64,000 nt of DNA from Lasiosphaeria ovina (lineage: Eukaryota > Ascomycota > Sordariomycetes > Sordariales > Lasiosphaeriaceae). Shown piece by piece: positions 60,401 to 64,000 of this stretch. Under the pieces are notes generated by a model. It made no database searches. It had not been told where the DNA came from and saw nothing but the letters and a program-made list of their open reading frames with translations. Numbering within the stretch: position 1 is the stretch's first letter; every line of letters begins with the position of its first letter. The position numbers and the translations under genes are program-made. The stretch is from positions 8,432,001-8,496,000 of the forward strand of contig JAULSN010000001.1 of the NCBI GenBank assembly GCA_033439765.1, read 5' to 3'.

Positions 60401-62092
60401 CCTGTGGCTCGCGCTTAGGATCACCCACGTGCCATCCATCAGCGAACCCGTCGCTGGTTGGCGCATCGTGATGCATTACGGTATCGATATCGGCCATTGC
60501 AGTTGCCGCCGGCTGCTGGCCTGGACTCACTCCCGCACCGTCGAACGAGGGGGTGAGCCCCGGCTGTTGGACCCCGTCTGGAGGAGTTGGGTACATAATA
60601 CCAGCTGCCATCCCGCCCCCGCCGCCGTTACTCGAGCGCCGAAGATTCAGGGGCGAATATCCGTTGTGCTGGTGATCTCTTGCATCCGCATCGGTAGTCT
60701 CGCGCAACATGGTCGCATCTCGCTCTCTTTTCCTCCTTGCAATGGTATCCTCTCGTTCAGAGACGCCTTGAGACCAGAGCTTCGCGTTGTCGAGGGGGTC
60801 CGTGTGCTCAGCGACGTTACCCACTTGCAGTTTTCTGAAGTGGTTACCCAGCGCCGCCTCCATCTTTGGCTTCCGGAAACAGAGAACAGACGGCCATGGG
60901 GCCGTTGGCCCTGAGCCCAGAAGCGGTGTCCTCTTCCCGTCCCCTCTCTGATCAAATGGTTTTCTCTGGAGAAAGTGTATATTCAGCCACGAGCATCCAT
61001 CTAACAAAGCGGGCGACATGCCACGCATCTGGAGCAGCTTAATGCAGGTACTCTTCCACTGTGAGAATCTGTCGCTTGGCTCTGGTCTCGCTCGGCTGAT
61101 ATGGGTCTCCGGGGAGTGGCCGAAGCCGCTTTCGAGGTGGCTATACCCGTCCACTACGCCTTGCAATGCCCCAAAGGCTCCGAGAGGCGCAGCGAGAACT
61201 ATGGGGCCTGGGGACGGCAAGCTTGAGCGCAAGGCTTCAGCGGAGGAAATCAGGCCCTGTAGCAACGACACGGAGAGAGAGATGACGAGAGATCCCGTTG
61301 TAGTCAAGTAAACCCGAAATGTTGCTAGAGCCGAAGTCCGCGACGCTTGGGCCGTATCAACGTCGTCCGCGTGAAAGGCCTGGGGCGGGAGCAGGACAGT
61401 TCGGTGGTTGAGCGAGATGGCTCCAATTTGGTGGCAGAGCGAAGTCGACAGCGAGGACAGGACCGCCGTGACGAAAAATTCATGTATTTCACGAGCTGGA
61501 ACCGAGTTGTAGCCCTTCGAGTCCGAGGCGAGGCTGGGCGCCATCTTTGTGTCCACAGCAGCGGTGCCGGCGGTCAGCGCCGGCGGGAGTGAGGTCGGTT
61601 GTGTGCTGCGAAATGCCACTTCAACCCCCGAGGCGCTGGAAGAGGAGCTGTTCGGCGTGTTGGTCACGTTTGCCCCCGGCGACCGCCCCCTGTACAGACT
61701 CGGTGGCTCGAAGCTCCCTTCCTCGACAAGCCTCAGAAGATAGCCACAGACCTCCATCTTGACGTAGAGACCGTGCTGCTCGGGCTGAAGGGACAAGGGC
61801 GCGTCCTTATCAGAGAGATAGAAACACCATATTCCCCGCCTAGCAACATCCATATACACAAGATGGCCATCGCTGCGCAGGGCATCCTCGACGTCCGAGG
61901 CAGCAAAGGTGTAGGTCGAAGAGTGCGAGGCGACGGGCTCATAAATGCGGAAAGCGATAGAGGAAAGATTATTCTGAACGCGAGCGCTGTCAGTATTCCC
62001 GGCAAGACATGCAAGTCAGATGAAAGAGGGAGACGGGAGGGGAGCATGGTTACAATTAGTAGAGTATTGGTATCGTATTCGCCCACGTCCAT
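57420..62092 (-). CDS. med13: Mediator complex subunit 13 (Med13/Srb9/Ssn2)
   Basis: Two exons, 62092-62054 and 61973-57420; 1530 aa. The short first exon gives MDVGEYDTNTLLI and joins NNLSSIAFRIYEPVA, a typical fungal Med13 start. The N-terminal domain contains a strong aromatic/hydrophobic core (LVYMDVARRGIWCFYL). A long disordered middle part follows (about 400-850), with Ser/Asp/Gly runs and the phospho-degron-like Pro/Ser tracts common in the family. The C-terminal MID/PIWI-like module covers about 870-1530 (RPNIFQIPTPHIEIRRYETQ, VSICVFPQMEGLQGSALAF, YFVYSAENPRSIVDS, LVPLGHLASETSLVVLFPAD, WTDNRGSKQ, HWRIIVAKCGPMDQQE). Med13 links the Cdk8 kinase module to core Mediator in the nucleus. 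Both ends of the protein are recognised, so the gene is complete. Confidence 0.94.
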
Positions 62093-62540
62093 ATCGGAAG
62101 AGGTGTCGCCGCACGGCGTGCCCGCATTAGTGGACGGTCATCCACCGTGGCCGGGCGTCGCAGGGGCGTCCTATTGGAAGCCAGAGCAGGCACGCCGAAG
62201 ACTGCGGGTGCTGGTGTGGGTGTCGAGGAAAGCTGCGGCTATGAACTGGGACCGGGCTCGCGGCGACGGTGATGTAGATGAGTGCGCGAGGATGCGCGGC
62301 TCCATGGCAGCGCAGACAACCGCAGGACGAGCGGCGCCGCGATTACCGACGACTCGTCGCGGGGCAGCACATGCGGAGCCTGGAAACGGAAGCTTGACTC
62401 GAGCAGAAGGAGCTTTCTCTTCAAAGAAGCTGCTGCTCGGCCTGCTGCCCGTGGCTGGGGCGTCGTGATGCAAGGCCAGGTACCTGAGATGGAATGCCGA
62501 TGGCGTGCGCGCGTGGCCGTCAGTTGCCCGCGTTGGACGA

Positions 62541-62580
62541 CACCGAGGTTGCTCGAGGTCGCTCGAGGTCGTTCGAGGTT
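62541..62580. repeat. Four tandem decamers related to GCTCGAGGTC
   Basis: CACCGAGGTT, GCTCGAGGTC, GCTCGAGGTC and GTTCGAGGTT follow each other without gaps, about 450-490 bp upstream of the Med13 start codon. They may be a repeated protein-binding site or a simple slippage array. Confidence 0.7.
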
Positions 62581-62840
62581 TATTTGTCGTCGACACACGT
62601 GAAGTCGGCGCGACGATACTAGGGAGCGTGCAGGGGAGGTCGTTTGTGCAACCCCAGACTTGTTCTTCGGCGGTCTGGATGTACGCCTCAAAAGTTATAG
62701 TGATTAGTGACCTTGGAGGTTCGTCAACTTAGGTAAGGAGCCACTGTGCAATGCGCTATGAAGAACTGATTGGGGCCTCAGCACGAGCTCCGCCAAGCGG
62801 CCCCGCTCCGCCCAAAGGACGAATAGCCAAATAGGATTGG

Positions 62841-62877
62841 ATGCAACCTCCCGAAAACTTTCCTAGGTAGGTTGCAT
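62841..62877. repeat. 9-bp perfect inverted repeat around a CCTAGGTA motif
   Basis: Arms ATGCAACCT (62841-62849) and AGGTTGCAT (62869-62877) with a 19-base spacer that contains CCTAGG (62862-62867). Could form a hairpin or a dyad operator; no adjacent gene to the right within the window. Confidence 0.6.
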
Positions 62878-64000
62878 TTGGACATTGACAGACAGTTCGG
62901 TAAGTACATATTATCCAAATCCCTGAATCCCCGAATGTTGGTGCGGCACTTGGATAATGGATAGGACGATATTAGGGATTCAATGAGGTAAATAATATCA
63001 GCCTAGAAAAGCCTTTGCTTTGCTAGTGCATTTGTGGGAGTGATATAGGACTCTCGAGTTTTATATCAGGAACTCCAACAGTTACGTGATGTTCTGTCTC
63101 CCTCGGAGAAAAGCCTTCGCCAGAGCAGTAAGGGACGGGAGTGAGGCTATTCATATCTTGGACAGTTTCCCACGAACTAACATTCAGAGATTGGATTTTG
63201 ACGGATATCTATCTCCATCCTATGAATCTCAGAATATCTTAGTACAGAGATAAAATTGTTTACATCTGCTTAATCTGGGCGCACGAGAGCCAATGTCGTT
63301 AGCCTACTCGTGCGAATGGATCGTTTTATGGTAACTATTCCGTGCATATCTCAGTTTCATTAGAGCATCTGCCACGTAGTGAATCCATTATTGACTTGAG
63401 GGGCGTCCAATAATAATGGACCCGACTGTTCTTCCAGATCCAGGGCTGGGCCGTCAGCGGACGTCAAAAGGAGTTCTCCGCTGAAGATTTGAGATCCAGC
63501 GGCCGGTTGCTTCCCCACCTATAACGTGGGCGCCTGAGTTTTAGTTACAAAGGACCTTTTTGGGGCCGAATATTTGCCGTACTCCGCTCTCCGCCTTCCC
63601 AATCGAGGACAACTTTCGTAGATCCATAGGGACCGATGATGCTATTGCAGCATCTCTTATCAATAATCACGTGGACTACCCCAGTCTTGTAGGAAAGGCC
63701 GTAGGTAACCGCGATTTGAGGCTTGACGCTGCAGCGCCAACGACTCGAGAAAGCTCGAGGCCAGCAGTGCAGGCCAGGAATTTCCAGCGATTCGGGTTCT
63801 AGTGGAGACGATAAGGGAAGCCGGCAGCCAATGCGTCAGCATCAATCAAGCGTGCGCGCTACACCCTTGAGCCGACGCCGGCTTAGTCTAGCTGTCCATT
63901 CCAAGTTAAACGGGAATGGTGTTAAATAGTGATTGGAGATGTCGCAGGTCTACTCCGAAGAGCAAACCAAACCATTGACGGGTTTTCAAACTCCATTTGA

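Larger units (their letters stand above)
62093..64000. other. Intergenic region to the right edge
   Basis: The first few hundred bases are the Med13 promoter and leader. No gene could be supported; small frames (62239-62691 minus, 63560-63802 plus) lack recognisable content. Contains the decamer repeat and inverted repeat listed separately. Confidence 0.45.

Noticed and set aside
61599..62468. 289-codon plus-strand frame
   Set aside because: Antisense to the Med13 N-terminal exons and promoter; Arg/Gly-rich shadow composition without motifs.

Overview
The window is a piece of a filamentous ascomycete (Pezizomycotina) nuclear genome, most likely a Sordariomycete. Reasons: GC-rich genes with short GT-AG introns and CTAAC-type branch points, fungal-only families (AP-1/Yap1, Rsc9, Ste20-type PAK, Scp160, Med13), a Fot1/pogo-type transposon relic, a HET-domain relic, and decayed genes whose stop codons fit CpA-to-TpA change, the signature of repeat-induced point mutation (RIP). 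The genus assignment is inference; no rRNA or tRNA was recognised.

Region 1 (1-15.9 kb) is dense housekeeping DNA: the 3' end of an AP-1-like redox transcription factor, a secreted type B carboxylesterase, a Ysc84/Lsb3-type actin-patch SH3 protein, an Sft1-like Golgi SNARE, an Age2/SMAP-like ArfGAP, a probably mitochondrial methionine-R-sulfoxide reductase (MsrB), and an unrecognised three-exon gene. Region 2 (15.9-20.3 kb) is gene-poor, with one possible single-TM protein gene and a compact multi-hairpin element. Region 3 (20.3-34.4 kb) carries the RSC remodeller subunit Rsc9, a short-chain dehydrogenase with a mitochondrial-type leader, and a Ste20-type p21-activated kinase, separated by long spacers.

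Region 4 (about 37-44 kb) is a decayed accessory island: a broken pogo/Fot1 transposase carrying a nested 473-bp hairpin-rich insertion with a 5-bp target duplication, a CAA/CAG microsatellite, three telomere-type hexamers, a fragment of a fungal AAA+ ATPase, a HET-domain pseudogene, an apparently intact two-exon orphan gene with its own TATA box, and a mitochondrial-carrier fragment. Region 5 (46.7-62.1 kb) returns to conserved genes: Scp160/vigilin, an Ataxin-10 homologue, methylthioadenosine phosphorylase, and Mediator subunit 13. The last 1.9 kb holds no convincing gene.

The genes do not form an obvious pathway cluster. Exon models were built by hand from splice signals and reading phase; every multi-exon total given comes out as a whole number of codons. 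The best candidates for a second look are the nested insertion, the orphan gene inside the RIP-like island, the frame-preserving intron inside the AP-1 redox sensor, and the multi-hairpin element near 19.2 kb.
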